A stretch of DNA of 64,000 nucleotides, from positions 1,116,501-1,180,500 of the forward strand of contig NC_015737.1 of the NCBI RefSeq assembly GCF_000270305.1, given 5' to 3'. The notes under the pieces are model-generated. The model was not told the DNA's origin and did not search any database. It saw only the letters and a program-made list of their open reading frames with translations. This DNA comes from Clostridium sp. SY8519 (GTDB lineage Bacteria; Bacillota; Clostridia; Lachnospirales; Lachnospiraceae). A program made the position numbers and the translations under genes. This document shows, in pieces, positions 49,779-58,924 of this stretch. Each line of letters opens with the position of its first letter. Within the stretch, counting starts at the first letter, position 1.

Positions 49779-51194
49779 CTATTTGCCCGGGCTGTCGTAG
49801 TTTCCTTTGGTCTGTTCTGCGGCGGCAAGGGTGCTGACCGCGTCTTTCGCAAACTGCTCAGGTTCCGACGCTCCGGCCAGGAGCTTCCGTGTGGAAGAGC
49901 GCCAGTGTTCGGCCGAGGTGGAAGGCAGTACCGCATACATCAGCGGGGAAACCTTTTTCGGATGATCAGTAAGCTCATGCAGCTGGCGGACCGGTGCGGG
50001 CAGATGATCCGGCAGGGAAAGGTTTTCCGTGGTCATATTCAGGTAGCCGTATTTGGTGACATTGATTCGATTGACTTCACGGGCAAATTCCAGACACAGG
50101 TCTGCCGCTTCGTCCTGATAGTCCGATGCGGAACTGATGCACAGCCCCGGAGTCAGGGTATGGTTGATATCCAGAATCTGGTTCCGGAAGCTGTCGGAAG
50201 TGACGGAAGCGGAGGAATCTGATTCCCTGGAAGAGCTTTGTCCGTCGGAGACAGCATAGTCCGCGCAGGAAGGAAACGGATGGACACGGAAGCCGTTCTG
50301 CCCCATGTGTTTCATCAGATAGTAAATAATGGTGGACTGATGGGGGAGCAGCAGGGCTTTTCCCTGAATTAAATTTTCCACAGATTCCACTTCGCCGATT
50401 TCCGTATAATTTGTTTCAAAAGCGCCGGCGTCTGCCAGTTCCTGTACCATCCGGGCGGCCTGCTTCAGGAGGGCTTTGCTGCCGGCTGTGTCTCCGGCGG
50501 CAAGACGGGCATAAGCCTCCGGATCCAGCCGGTTGGCGATAGTGCAGTACAGCAGCTCTCCCAGCCACTGGTCTTTGTCGCCCAGTTCGATGGCGGCATA
50601 GTGGGTGCCGTGCTTCTGGTTGTAACGGTTTACCGACCGGACAAAGTCCAGAAGTTCCTCCCAGGTCTCAGGCATGGAAAGGTGCAGTTTTTTCATCAGC
50701 GCGGTGTTGGCATAGGTGACGCCGTAAGCCTCCGGGAGACAGGGGATGATGAAATTGTTTCCCTTGTAGGTGCGGACATAGGAATCTTTGAAAGTGAAAT
50801 CCGCGGTCTCCAGATAGCGCTGGACAGTGGTGCAGGCATTGGAGTCAAACAGATAGTCCGGATAAGTGCCGCCCCATACCAGAAAGATATCCGGCAGTTC
50901 CTTGCCGGCGGCGGCAATTTTCAGCTTGTCCCGGATCTGCTGGGTGGAATAGGTGCGCAGAGAAACCTGCCAGCCGTGTCTGGCGGCCAGTTTCTGCCAG
51001 AGGCTTCGGTAATAACTGTCCGGCGTGTTCATATCAAAGAATGTCCAGATTTCCAGGCGGACGGTGCTGTCGGAAGCAGAACGCGGCTTCTTCTGATTCT
51101 GCAGAATGGAAGGAATCAGAAGGGCGGCAGCCAGTGCCGCGACAAGCAGAACCGACAGGATACGGCTGGTAATGGTGCGGATGGATGGATACAT
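49779..51194 (-). CDS. Membrane-anchored family 1 extracellular solute-binding protein
   Basis: A 471-residue binding protein of the SBP_bac_1 type. An amino-terminal hydrophobic helix (SRILSVLLVAALAAALL) lacks a lipobox Cys and probably anchors it. The fold has LEIWTFFDMNTPDSYYRSLW, ELPDIFLVWGGTYPDYLF, YGVTYANTALMKKLHL and MPETWEELLDFVRSV. It is divergent from the YesM-type kinase gene and has no ABC permease next to it. In Firmicutes such orphans can present sugar or peptide ligands to YesM kinases, which is the role I infer. GGGAG precedes the ATG at 51194. A Ser-rich insert is near residue 310. Confidence 0.83.
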   Translation of the reverse strand: MYPSIRTITSRILSVLLVAALAAALLIPSILQNQKKPRSASDSTVRLEIWTFFDMNTPDSYYRSLWQKLAARHGWQVSLRTYSTQQIRDKLKIAAAGKELPDIFLVWGGTYPDYLFDSNACTTVQRYLETADFTFKDSYVRTYKGNNFIIPCLPEAYGVTYANTALMKKLHLSMPETWEELLDFVRSVNRYNQKHGTHYAAIELGDKDQWLGELLYCTIANRLDPEAYARLAAGDTAGSKALLKQAARMVQELADAGAFETNYTEIGEVESVENLIQGKALLLPHQSTIIYYLMKHMGQNGFRVHPFPSCADYAVSDGQSSSRESDSSASVTSDSFRNQILDINHTLTPGLCISSASDYQDEAADLCLEFAREVNRINVTKYGYLNMTTENLSLPDHLPAPVRQLHELTDHPKKVSPLMYAVLPSTSAEHWRSSTRKLLAGASEPEQFAKDAVSTLAAAEQTKGNYDSPGK

Positions 51195-51389
51195 GAAAAT
51201 CTCCCTGTGATGAAATGGAAACATCCGTCTGCCGGTTTTCGTAAATGCGCGGAGCAGCGCAGAGGAAAGACCGGCGGCGGTGCATGATGTGATAGGTGTT
51301 ATGCTCTTCCTGCAATTATACCCTTGTTTTTCCGGATCGAAAAGGCTTATAGTAAATAGACAGAAAAAAAGAGGAAGACAGCGATTGTT

Positions 51390-53285
51390 ATGAAACAGAG
51401 AAAACAACAAATCAGACGGCAGCGGAAAAGCAGCCGGATCACAAAGAGAAGAACCCGGTACCAGACCAGGATATTTCTGTCTTTTGTTTATATTGCGGTT
51501 CCCATATTCATTACAGTGATGCTGATTTCCATGGCATTTCTGCAGAAGAGCTACCATCTGACACTGCGGGAACGGCAGACCTCCGAACTGCAGAAAATCA
51601 ACAAACAGATGTCCGTTGTGCTGGAGGAAACCAGGACTGTGTCCCAGGAGATCTATTATAACTCTTCGATTCAGAGCCTGCTGAAACAGGAACTGTCCGG
51701 AAAACGCTATCTGGCCAATGACAAGGTGGCGTATTATATCAACAATTTTGCGGCAAACCGGGACTTTGTGGACAGCGTGGTGGTGACCGGGATGGATCAT
51801 ACGGTCTATTCGACGGAGCGGGCCTTCAGCAATCTGTCCTATTACAGAAATATTGAGAAAAAATGGTGGTATCGGGATCTTCTGTCCGGCCTGCAGCCCT
51901 ATTACTGGTTTCCGCTGGCAGACCGCAACGCGGAAAAGACCCCGGTGCTGGCAAACGGGACCCCCCAGTCAGGCAATCAGCTGGCCTTTGCCCGCCCGAT
52001 CTACAGCATGTCGGATTATGACACACAGCTGGGATATGTGATTATCTATATTTCCAAGGAGTATCTGAAGAATATCTGGGATACCAGCACCTGGGGAAAG
52101 ACTGCGAATATTATGGTATATGACGCCGGCCGCCAAATGGTGGCGGGAAACAGCGCCGGCCGGGATTATTCCGAAATCCTGAAAGAGTCGGCGGTGCGGC
52201 CGGGGACCACGGAGATTGTCCGTAAAAAAAATGTCCGTTATCTGGTGTCCTGCCAGAATCTGGATACCGGAGGCTGGAAGATCTATATGGTGACGCCGAT
52301 GAGCGAGGTGGACAACTATGCGGGTCTGCTGCCGCTGGAGCTGACACTTCTGACCGCAGGCATCGTATTCCTTCTGCTGTTTGTCTCCCGGTTCAATGCC
52401 AGGGCCATGGCCCGTCCGATCAATGACCTGTCGGATCTGATGGATCACTATCGGGAGAGCGCGGAAAATGATGTGGGCGCGCAGCTGACACTGGTGCAGA
52501 CAGCGGGAAGCCTGTCGGAAGAAGCGCTCCACAGTTATGAAAACAGAGAGGACGAGGTAGGAAATATCTATCGTTCCTATGAGCAGTTGATTGAGCGGCT
52601 GAATGTGCTGATCCGGGAAAACTATGTCAAGGATCTGGAAAAAAAGGACGCGGAACTGGCACTGCTGCAGAGCCAGATCAATCCCCATTTCCTGTACAAT
52701 ACCCTGGATTCCATCAACTGGATGGCGCTGGCCAACGGGGAGGATGAGATCAGCCGGATGGTTACGGCGCTGTCGGATACCTTCCGGCTGAGCCTGATCC
52801 GCAACAACAGCTCCTTTATTAGCCTGGAGCAGGAATTTCAGTATATCAGCAGCTATCTGGTGCTGCAGAAGTTCCGCTACGGAAAGCGGCTGGATTATGA
52901 AATCCTGGTGCCGGATCCGATGCCGCGGCTGTTCCTGCCCCGGTTTATTCTGCAGCCGATTGTGGAAAATTCGCTGAAACACGGGATCGATCTGCAGGAG
53001 GACGGCGGCCGGATTGAAGTAAAACTGGACATCGGCGCGGATGTGGTGATCACCGTGACCAACGACGGCAGCGAGATTGACCTGGCGAAAATGGAGCGGC
53101 TTCTGGCATTTCATCCGAAGAAAAATGAGATTCTGGTCTTTCAGAAAGAGGGGTACGGCGTACAGAATATCAACCGCCGGATCAAGATTCTGTGCGGCGA
53201 GCGGTACGGCCTGAGTTATGAGAAGACAGAGAACCGGACCATCTGCCGGGTGCGCCTGCCGAAAAAGACGAAAGAAGGGGAATAA
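51390..53285 (+). CDS. YesM-type sensor histidine kinase
   Basis: A 631-residue membrane kinase. A very basic amino tail (KQRKQQIRRQRKSSRITKRR) precedes a transmembrane helix at about 33-52, an extracellular dCache-like sensor to about residue 310, a second helix at 313-332 and a HAMP region. The His_kinase motif is LLQSQINPHFLYNTLDSINWMA near residue 430, followed by an HATPase with FLPRFILQPIVENSLKHGI and YGVQNINRRIK. YesM kinases pair with AraC-type YesN regulators, here the convergent gene at 53308-54561. GAGGA lies ahead of the ATG. The adjacent binding protein may supply the ligand. Confidence 0.92.
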   Translation: MKQRKQQIRRQRKSSRITKRRTRYQTRIFLSFVYIAVPIFITVMLISMAFLQKSYHLTLRERQTSELQKINKQMSVVLEETRTVSQEIYYNSSIQSLLKQELSGKRYLANDKVAYYINNFAANRDFVDSVVVTGMDHTVYSTERAFSNLSYYRNIEKKWWYRDLLSGLQPYYWFPLADRNAEKTPVLANGTPQSGNQLAFARPIYSMSDYDTQLGYVIIYISKEYLKNIWDTSTWGKTANIMVYDAGRQMVAGNSAGRDYSEILKESAVRPGTTEIVRKKNVRYLVSCQNLDTGGWKIYMVTPMSEVDNYAGLLPLELTLLTAGIVFLLLFVSRFNARAMARPINDLSDLMDHYRESAENDVGAQLTLVQTAGSLSEEALHSYENREDEVGNIYRSYEQLIERLNVLIRENYVKDLEKKDAELALLQSQINPHFLYNTLDSINWMALANGEDEISRMVTALSDTFRLSLIRNNSSFISLEQEFQYISSYLVLQKFRYGKRLDYEILVPDPMPRLFLPRFILQPIVENSLKHGIDLQEDGGRIEVKLDIGADVVITVTNDGSEIDLAKMERLLAFHPKKNEILVFQKEGYGVQNINRRIKILCGERYGLSYEKTENRTICRVRLPKKTKEGE

Positions 53286-53307
53286 AGCAGGAATCCGGAG
53301 GCTCCTT

Positions 53308-54561
53308 TCAGTAGCGTTTCCGGTATTCGGACAGGGTCATGCCGGTGCGTTTCTTAAAGATCTGGGAAAAGTAGGTGTAGTCATTGAAACCGACGGCGCT
53401 GGAGATTTCATACATTTTCAGCGTCGGATCGGCCAGCAGTTCTTTGGCCCGTTCAATGCGCAGATTCGTGACATAATTGACAAAGGTCATGCCCAGTTCT
53501 TTCTTGAAAATATCACACAGATAGGTTTTGCTGATGGCCACGGCTTCTGCCGTGCTGGCCAGGGAAATGTTTTCGCAGAAGTGTTCTTCGATATAGGACA
53601 GGACCGCGCTGACCAGTTTCGAGGGCGCGGAGGCGTCAGGAGCACTGCCGGCGGCAGTGTTCTGGGAGCCGGCAGTGTGTGTGGAACTGTTTGTTTTCAG
53701 CCATTTGTCACATTCCAGATTGGCGGCATAGAGGGATTCCATGCCCTGGTGGATTGCGCTGATGCCCACCGTGATGTCAATTTCCCCGGCCCGGGCCTGC
53801 GCCTCTATATCCAGCAGGGTTTCCCGGATGGCATCGTAGAGATCCTGCAGGATGTCATACAGGAAAAAGAACATATATTCATCATTCTGGAAGGTTTCCA
53901 GGGTGCCGAAGGGTTCCAGCTCGGCGCTGATCTGCTGCTCCAGGCGGCCCAGGGCGGTCATGGTATCTTCGGAGAAGGAAGCCTCGGTATAGTCGAATTT
54001 AGCCAGCAGAAAGGGCGAATCCTGAAAATCCAGGCCGCAGGACTGGTACAGGGAGTGAATCCTGGCATTGTCGTGGAACGGAGCCTCGGCCAGTTCCAGG
54101 AAAAAGTAATTCTTCAGCTCGCCGACGCTGGATTCCGCCACTTTGCGCAGGTTGCATACATTTTCCAGAAGGGTGTGTTTTTCTTCGATCCGCCGGTGCA
54201 TGCGGGTCAGCATGGCGGAAAAATCTTCTTTTTTGATCGGTTTGAGCAGATAGTCGCTGATGCCGATTTTGACGGCGGTCTGGGCATAGGAGAAATCATC
54301 ATAGCCGGAGAGGATGACGATTTCGGTGTCCGGCAGCCGTTTTCTGACCTGTTCGGAGAATTCCAGCCCGTTCATCCGGGGCATGCGGATATCGGTAATA
54401 ATCAGATCCGGACGTATTTCACTTGCGGCATCCAGGGCTTTCTGCGGATTGCTGAAGCATCCCGCCAGGGTGAAGCCGTAGTCCTCCATATGGTAAGTTT
54501 TCTGAATGCCCATCAGAACGATTTCTTCATCATCCAACAGCATGAGTTTGTAATATTCCAT
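53308..54561 (-). CDS. YesN-type response regulator (receiver plus AraC HTH)
   Basis: A 417-residue regulator. The receiver has Asp10/Asp11, phosphorylated Asp57 in DLIITDIRMPRMNG and Lys in YLLKPIKKED. A middle domain of about 150 residues of unclear fold follows. An AraC helix-turn-helix ends the protein (SKTYLCDIFKKELGMTFVNYV, IERAKELL, VGFNDYTYFSQIFKK). GGGAGG supports the start at 54561. It converges with its likely partner kinase, the stops being 22 bases apart. Targets probably include the binding-protein and MFS genes. Confidence 0.92.
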   Translation of the reverse strand: MEYYKLMLLDDEEIVLMGIQKTYHMEDYGFTLAGCFSNPQKALDAASEIRPDLIITDIRMPRMNGLEFSEQVRKRLPDTEIVILSGYDDFSYAQTAVKIGISDYLLKPIKKEDFSAMLTRMHRRIEEKHTLLENVCNLRKVAESSVGELKNYFFLELAEAPFHDNARIHSLYQSCGLDFQDSPFLLAKFDYTEASFSEDTMTALGRLEQQISAELEPFGTLETFQNDEYMFFFLYDILQDLYDAIRETLLDIEAQARAGEIDITVGISAIHQGMESLYAANLECDKWLKTNSSTHTAGSQNTAAGSAPDASAPSKLVSAVLSYIEEHFCENISLASTAEAVAISKTYLCDIFKKELGMTFVNYVTNLRIERAKELLADPTLKMYEISSAVGFNDYTYFSQIFKKRTGMTLSEYRKRY

Positions 54562-54837
54562 CTGATGCCTCCCGAAACGGCAGGGAACTGTCCGCCCTGC
54601 CCTGTTCTCACCTATAGTAACGAATCTGAAGCAGTTTCGCAAGCGGATGCATCCGCAAAGCCGAAGAAAACGCCGGCAGGATATCGAATATATATTCGCC
54701 GAATGTATTTTCGAAAGTGGAGACCGGATTTTGACCCTCGGTTTTCTGCATAATAAAGAGGATCCGAAAAGAAAGAGGATCCAGGAGGCGCAGGCGGGAT
54801 TGCCGCCTGCAGAAGAAAACAGACTGGAGGGGTTCGT

Positions 54838-55161
54838 ATGAAAAAGGACAGAATATATTTTACAATCGCGGGAACCAGCTATTATTTCGGCTCGGAATTT
54901 ATGGAACCGGGGATGCACGTCACACTGATCAAGGAACCGGATAACCCGGCGGATGCGGAGGCCATCCGTGTGGAAATGCCGGGACTGGGCAAAGTGGGAT
55001 ACGTGGCCAACAGCCCAGGTACAGTACAGGGGGAATCCATGAGCGCCGGCCGGATTTACGACAAGATCGGAGACACCTTTGCGGGGATCATCCGCTATGT
55101 GACGCCTGCGGGGGTGATCTGCGAGCTGTATATGGTGGATGAAGCAGAAGAAGATCTGTGA
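54838..55161 (+). CDS. Stand-alone HIRAN-domain protein
   Basis: A 107-residue protein that is little more than a HIRAN domain: YFTIAGTSYYFGSEFMEPGM, VTLIKEPDNPADAEAIRVEMP, KVGYVANSPGTV. HIRAN domains bind 3' ends of DNA in eukaryotic HLTF; in bacteria they occur alone or next to defence and repair genes. GGAGGGG sets the start. It lies 39 bases upstream of a WYL regulator and a membrane protein gene in the same direction, so the three form an operon. Role unknown. Confidence 0.82.
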   Translation: MKKDRIYFTIAGTSYYFGSEFMEPGMHVTLIKEPDNPADAEAIRVEMPGLGKVGYVANSPGTVQGESMSAGRIYDKIGDTFAGIIRYVTPAGVICELYMVDEAEEDL

Positions 55162-55200
55162 TATGATGGGTACAGAATCTTGCAGAAAGGGGGATACAGC

Positions 55201-56202
55201 ATGGCAGAAAGCGGTTTGCAGAAGCTCAAGATTCTGTACCTGAGAAAAATTTTCCTGGAAAAAACAGATGAAACCCACAGTATCAGCATGTCGGAGATTA
55301 TTTCTTCCCTGGCCGCCTACGGGATACGGGCAGAGCGCAAAAGCATCTACAGTGATATGGAGCAGCTGAAGCTGTACGGAATGGATATTATCGGAGAAAA
55401 AGAGGGCAATTCCTACAGTTATCATGTGGGCGAGCGGCAGTTTGAACTGGCGGAACTGAAGCTTTTGGTAGATTCCGTGGAATCGGCCAAATTCATGACC
55501 AGAAAAAAATCCGACCAGCTGATCCATAAGATCGAGCAGCTGGCCAGCCAGTATGAAGCCAGTCAGCTGCAGCGGCAGGTGTATGTCTCCGGACGGGTCA
55601 AAACCGACAACGAAAGCATTTATTACAACGTGGACGCGCTGCATGAGGCCATTGCGCAGAATGTCCAGATTTCCTTCCAGTATTTCAACTGGAACGTACG
55701 GAAAGAGCAGGTGCTTCGTCATAATGGGGAGCGCTATGTTGTCAGCCCCTGGGCGCTGTCCTGGGATGACGAGAACTATTACCTGGTGGCCTATGACAGC
55801 AAAGAGGACAAAATCAAGCATTTCCGCGTGGACAAAATGCTGCGTATCGCAATGGAGGACAGACGCCGGGAAGGCGTGGCCAGATTCCGCTCCTTTCATC
55901 TGGGGGATTATGCCAAAAAGACCTTTGGAATGTTTGCCGGGGAGGAGGAGACGGTGACAATTCAGTGCGTCAACGAACTGGCAGGTGTGATGATTGACCG
56001 CTTTGGGCAGGATATCACCATGCGGCCCGTGGATGAGGGACACTTCCAGGTCCGGGTAAAAGTGGCAGTCAGCCGCCAGTTCCTGGGGTGGATTATGGCG
56101 CTGGGAGAGGGCGCCCGCATCACGGGGCCGGACAGCGTGATAACACAGGTAAAAGATGAAATCCGCAGGCTGTCCCTGCAGTATGGAGAACAGGAAACAT
56201 GA
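55201..56202 (+). CDS. WYL-domain transcriptional regulator
   Basis: A 333-residue regulator with an amino-terminal winged helix-turn-helix (about 10-70, AYGIRAERKSIYSDMEQLKLYG) and a WYL domain from about 145 (ISFQYFNWNVRKEQVLRHNGERYVVSPWALSWDDENYYLVAYD). A C-terminal WCX-like part ends it. WYL domains bind nucleic acid or nucleotide ligands, and such regulators often control DNA-damage or phage-defence genes. AAAGGGGG precedes 55201. Its stop overlaps the ATG of the next gene by four bases, so the membrane protein is its closest functional partner. Confidence 0.9.
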   Translation: MAESGLQKLKILYLRKIFLEKTDETHSISMSEIISSLAAYGIRAERKSIYSDMEQLKLYGMDIIGEKEGNSYSYHVGERQFELAELKLLVDSVESAKFMTRKKSDQLIHKIEQLASQYEASQLQRQVYVSGRVKTDNESIYYNVDALHEAIAQNVQISFQYFNWNVRKEQVLRHNGERYVVSPWALSWDDENYYLVAYDSKEDKIKHFRVDKMLRIAMEDRRREGVARFRSFHLGDYAKKTFGMFAGEEETVTIQCVNELAGVMIDRFGQDITMRPVDEGHFQVRVKVAVSRQFLGWIMALGEGARITGPDSVITQVKDEIRRLSLQYGEQET

Positions 56203-56924
56203 ATAAAAAGAAAATGGGACATATCGTTCTGCTGCTGATCATTCTCTCCGTCGGGATCTACAGTCTGCAGATCGCAATTTTTCACGACACCAGAAACACA
56301 GCCTTCTATATCCTGCAGGACTTTGCCTTTATGCCGGTGACGATTGCCGTGGCGACCCTGGTGGTGGGAGAGCTGATCAATGAGCAGGAGCGCAGAGACC
56401 GGCGAAGAAAGACCCGGATGCTGACCAGCACGTTTTTTACAGAGATGGGCACCCGCCTGATCCGTATTATAGTGGATGCTTCTGAGCAGAAGGAGACCCT
56501 GCGGGCGATTATGGTGTTCCGCTGCCAGCATGAGAAGGATCTGAAGGCGCAGTGGGAACGGATCAACGGGATGCAGATCCGCGTGTGTCTGACCGCGGAC
56601 AGCTATACCCGGTCCATGGAGCTGATCAAAGAGGGGCAGATGGCGCTTCTGGTGCTGTCCTCCAATTCCCTGCTGATGGAGCATGAGCATTTTACGGACC
56701 TTCTGTGGGGGCTGTTTCATCTGATCGATGAATACAATCTCCGGGGAGCCTATGAGGAGCTGACGGAACAGGATATCCTGCATCTGAATGATGATTTTTC
56801 AGAAGTGCTGCGGCTTCTGATGCTGAATTACACGGCCAACGCGAAATATGTCCGCGAGACCTATCCGAATCTTTACCGTACCGCAAAAGAAAAACTGCAG
56901 AACACCCTGGATCAGGAACCGTGA
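56199..56924 (+). CDS. Unknown membrane protein coupled to the WYL regulator
   Basis: A 241-residue protein with two amino-terminal hydrophobic helices (IVLLLIILSVGIYSLQIAI and FMPVTIAVATLVVGELI), then a long basic and helical cytoplasmic part: RRDRRRKTRML, FFTEMGTRLIRII, and a YTRSMELIKEGQ region. I do not recognise a family. It is translationally coupled to the WYL gene by an ATGA overlap and is third in the HIRAN/WYL unit. The last 39 bases lie in a hairpin that serves as the terminator of ftsH. Confidence 0.65.
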   Translation: MNKKKMGHIVLLLIILSVGIYSLQIAIFHDTRNTAFYILQDFAFMPVTIAVATLVVGELINEQERRDRRRKTRMLTSTFFTEMGTRLIRIIVDASEQKETLRAIMVFRCQHEKDLKAQWERINGMQIRVCLTADSYTRSMELIKEGQMALLVLSSNSLLMEHEHFTDLLWGLFHLIDEYNLRGAYEELTEQDILHLNDDFSEVLRLLMLNYTANAKYVRETYPNLYRTAKEKLQNTLDQEP

Positions 56925-56940
56925 TCCGGGTATTCTGCAG
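56886..56940 (-). terminator. ftsH terminator inside the 3' end of a convergent gene
   Basis: On the minus strand, CTGCAGAATACCCGGATCA pairs with TGATCC..GGGTGTTCTGCAG around a short loop and is followed by TTTTTCTTTT. It lies 20 bases after the ftsH stop and overlaps the last 39 bases of the convergent coding region. Confidence 0.72.
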
Positions 56941-56960
56941 AAAAAATTGAATATAATCAG

Positions 56961-58772
56961 TTATTTGTTCAGAATTTCCATGAATTCTTCGCCGGTGATG
57001 GTCTCTTTTACATAGAGATACCGGGCCAGTTCGTCCAGCTTCTGACGGTTCTGGCGAAGAATGCCCAGGGCTTTTTCGTGCTGTTTCCGCACCAGTGCCA
57101 CGGTCTGCCGGTCGATCTGGGTCTGGGTTTCGGCAGAGCATGCAAGGGAGGCGTCGCCGCCCAGATACTGATTGGTCACAGTTTCCATGGCGACCATGTC
57201 AAAGTCATCGCTCATGCCGTAGCGTGTGATCATGGAACGGGCCAGCTTGGTCGCCTGTTCGATATCATTGGCCGCTCCGGTGGATATGGTGCCGAATACC
57301 AGCTCTTCCGCGGCACGGCCGCCGGTAAATGTGGCAATTTTATTTTCCAGCTCTTCTTTGGTATAGAGATAATGGTTGCCTTCATCTACCTGCATGGTAT
57401 AACCCAGCGCGCCGGAAGTGCGGGGAATGATGGTGATTTTGGTAACAGGCGCGGAGTGGCTTTGCAGAGCGGCCACCAGAGCGTGTCCGATTTCGTGGTA
57501 AGAGACGGTGAGACGCTCTTCTTTGGTCAGGATAGCATTCTTTTTCTGATAGCCGGCAATCACGACTTCGATGCTTTCCTCCAGGTCAGCCTGGGTCGCG
57601 TAGGGACGTCCGCTGCGGACCGCCCGCAGAGCGGCTTCGTTGACGATATTGGCCAGCTCGGCGCCGGAAGCGCCGGAGGCCATCCGTGCGATCTGCTGGA
57701 AATCCACATTGTCGGAAAGTTTGATTTTTTTGGCATGAACCCGGAGGATCGCCTCCCGGCCCGCGAGATCCGGAAGCTCTACCGGTACACGGCGATCAAA
57801 ACGTCCCGGACGGGTCAGCGCCGGATCCAGGGATTCGGGGCGGTTGGTGGCGGCCAGGATGATGACGCCGCTGTTGCTCTCAAAGCCGTCCATTTCGGTC
57901 AGCAGCTGATTCAGGGTCTGTTCCCGCTCATCGTTGGTGGAGAACTGCCCGTCTCTTTTTTTGCCGATGGCATCGATCTCGTCAATAAATACGATGCAGG
58001 GCGCTTTTTCCTTGGCCTGACGGAACAGGTCACGGACTTTGGAGGCGCCCATGCCTACAAACATCTCGACAAATTCCGATCCGGACATGGAGAAAAAGGG
58101 TACATTGGCCTCGCCGGCCACAGCTTTGGCCAGCATGGTTTTGCCGGTACCGGGAGGGCCGACTAAGAGGACGCCCTTCGGCATGCTGGCGCCGATGGAT
58201 TTGAATTTGTTCGGATTGTGCAGGTAATCTACGATTTCGGTCAGGTTCTCTTTTGCCTCATCTTCTCCGGCCACATCGGAAAAATGGATGCCTTCTGTGG
58301 ACTGGACATAGACCCGGGCGTTGCTTTTGCCCATGCCGAACATCATGGAATTGGCGCCGCCGCCCATCCGGTCGTTCATGCGCTTGGATACCCAGCGACT
58401 CAGCAGCAGAAAGAGGACGATCGGGATGACCCAGGAGAGCAGAAGGCTTAAGGCAGGTGACATCTGCTGCTGGATGTCGCTCTTGAATTCCGCGCCGGAC
58501 TGGTACAGGCGGTCGACCAGATTTTCATCACTGATCAGACCGGTTTTGTAATAATTGCCGTCGGCATCGGTAAACAGGATCTGATTGCTCTGGATTTCCA
58601 CTTCTTTGATCTCATGTTTGTCTGTCATGCTGATGAAGGTGTTATAGCCGACCTCCCTGACACTGTGCTGCCGCATCAGCGGAACCACAGCGATGTTCAA
58701 AACCAGCAGGATCAGAAGAACAAGGCCCCAGTAGTAGAGCATGGGGCGTCTGGGATTTTTCACTTCTTTCAT
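56961..58772 (-). CDS. ftsH: ATP-dependent zinc metalloprotease FtsH
   Basis: A 603-residue membrane AAA+ protease. Two transmembrane helices (about 12-31 and 108-126) enclose an extracytoplasmic domain. Walker A is GPPGTGKT, Walker [11 protein letters not shown], and the SRH segment reads [20 protein letters not shown]. The zinc motif is HEIGH near residue 424. It degrades membrane and cytoplasmic proteins. An in-frame ATG at 58802 is possible, but AAAGGAGG favours 58772. It is divergent from the SNF2 gene across 152 bases with A+T-rich promoter-like sequence. Confidence 0.95.
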   Translation of the reverse strand: MKEVKNPRRPMLYYWGLVLLILLVLNIAVVPLMRQHSVREVGYNTFISMTDKHEIKEVEIQSNQILFTDADGNYYKTGLISDENLVDRLYQSGAEFKSDIQQQMSPALSLLLSWVIPIVLFLLLSRWVSKRMNDRMGGGANSMMFGMGKSNARVYVQSTEGIHFSDVAGEDEAKENLTEIVDYLHNPNKFKSIGASMPKGVLLVGPPGTGKTMLAKAVAGEANVPFFSMSGSEFVEMFVGMGASKVRDLFRQAKEKAPCIVFIDEIDAIGKKRDGQFSTNDEREQTLNQLLTEMDGFESNSGVIILAATNRPESLDPALTRPGRFDRRVPVELPDLAGREAILRVHAKKIKLSDNVDFQQIARMASGASGAELANIVNEAALRAVRSGRPYATQADLEESIEVVIAGYQKKNAILTKEERLTVSYHEIGHALVAALQSHSAPVTKITIIPRTSGALGYTMQVDEGNHYLYTKEELENKIATFTGGRAAEELVFGTISTGAANDIEQATKLARSMITRYGMSDDFDMVAMETVTNQYLGGDASLACSAETQTQIDRQTVALVRKQHEKALGILRQNRQKLDELARYLYVKETITGEEFMEILNK

Positions 58773-58924
58773 GAAAATTGAAACCTCCTTTATCAACTGC
58801 ATCCGCAGCCGTATGGATAGCGTGTGAAACACGGTATCTGACACATACATAGTATAGACAATATACTATAAATTGACGTATTATAAAATAATATATTTAT
58901 AAAATTATCGGAAAGGCGAAAAAT

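Noticed and set aside
53218..54753. A 511-codon open frame on the plus strand across the YesN regulator
   Set aside because: The minus-strand regulator has complete receiver and AraC motifs; the plus frame has no recognisable domain and no ribosome site.
54562..56043. A long upstream extension of the YesN frame on the minus strand through the HIRAN and WYL genes
   Set aside because: GGGAGG and the receiver domain fix the start at 54561; the extension is antisense to two real genes.
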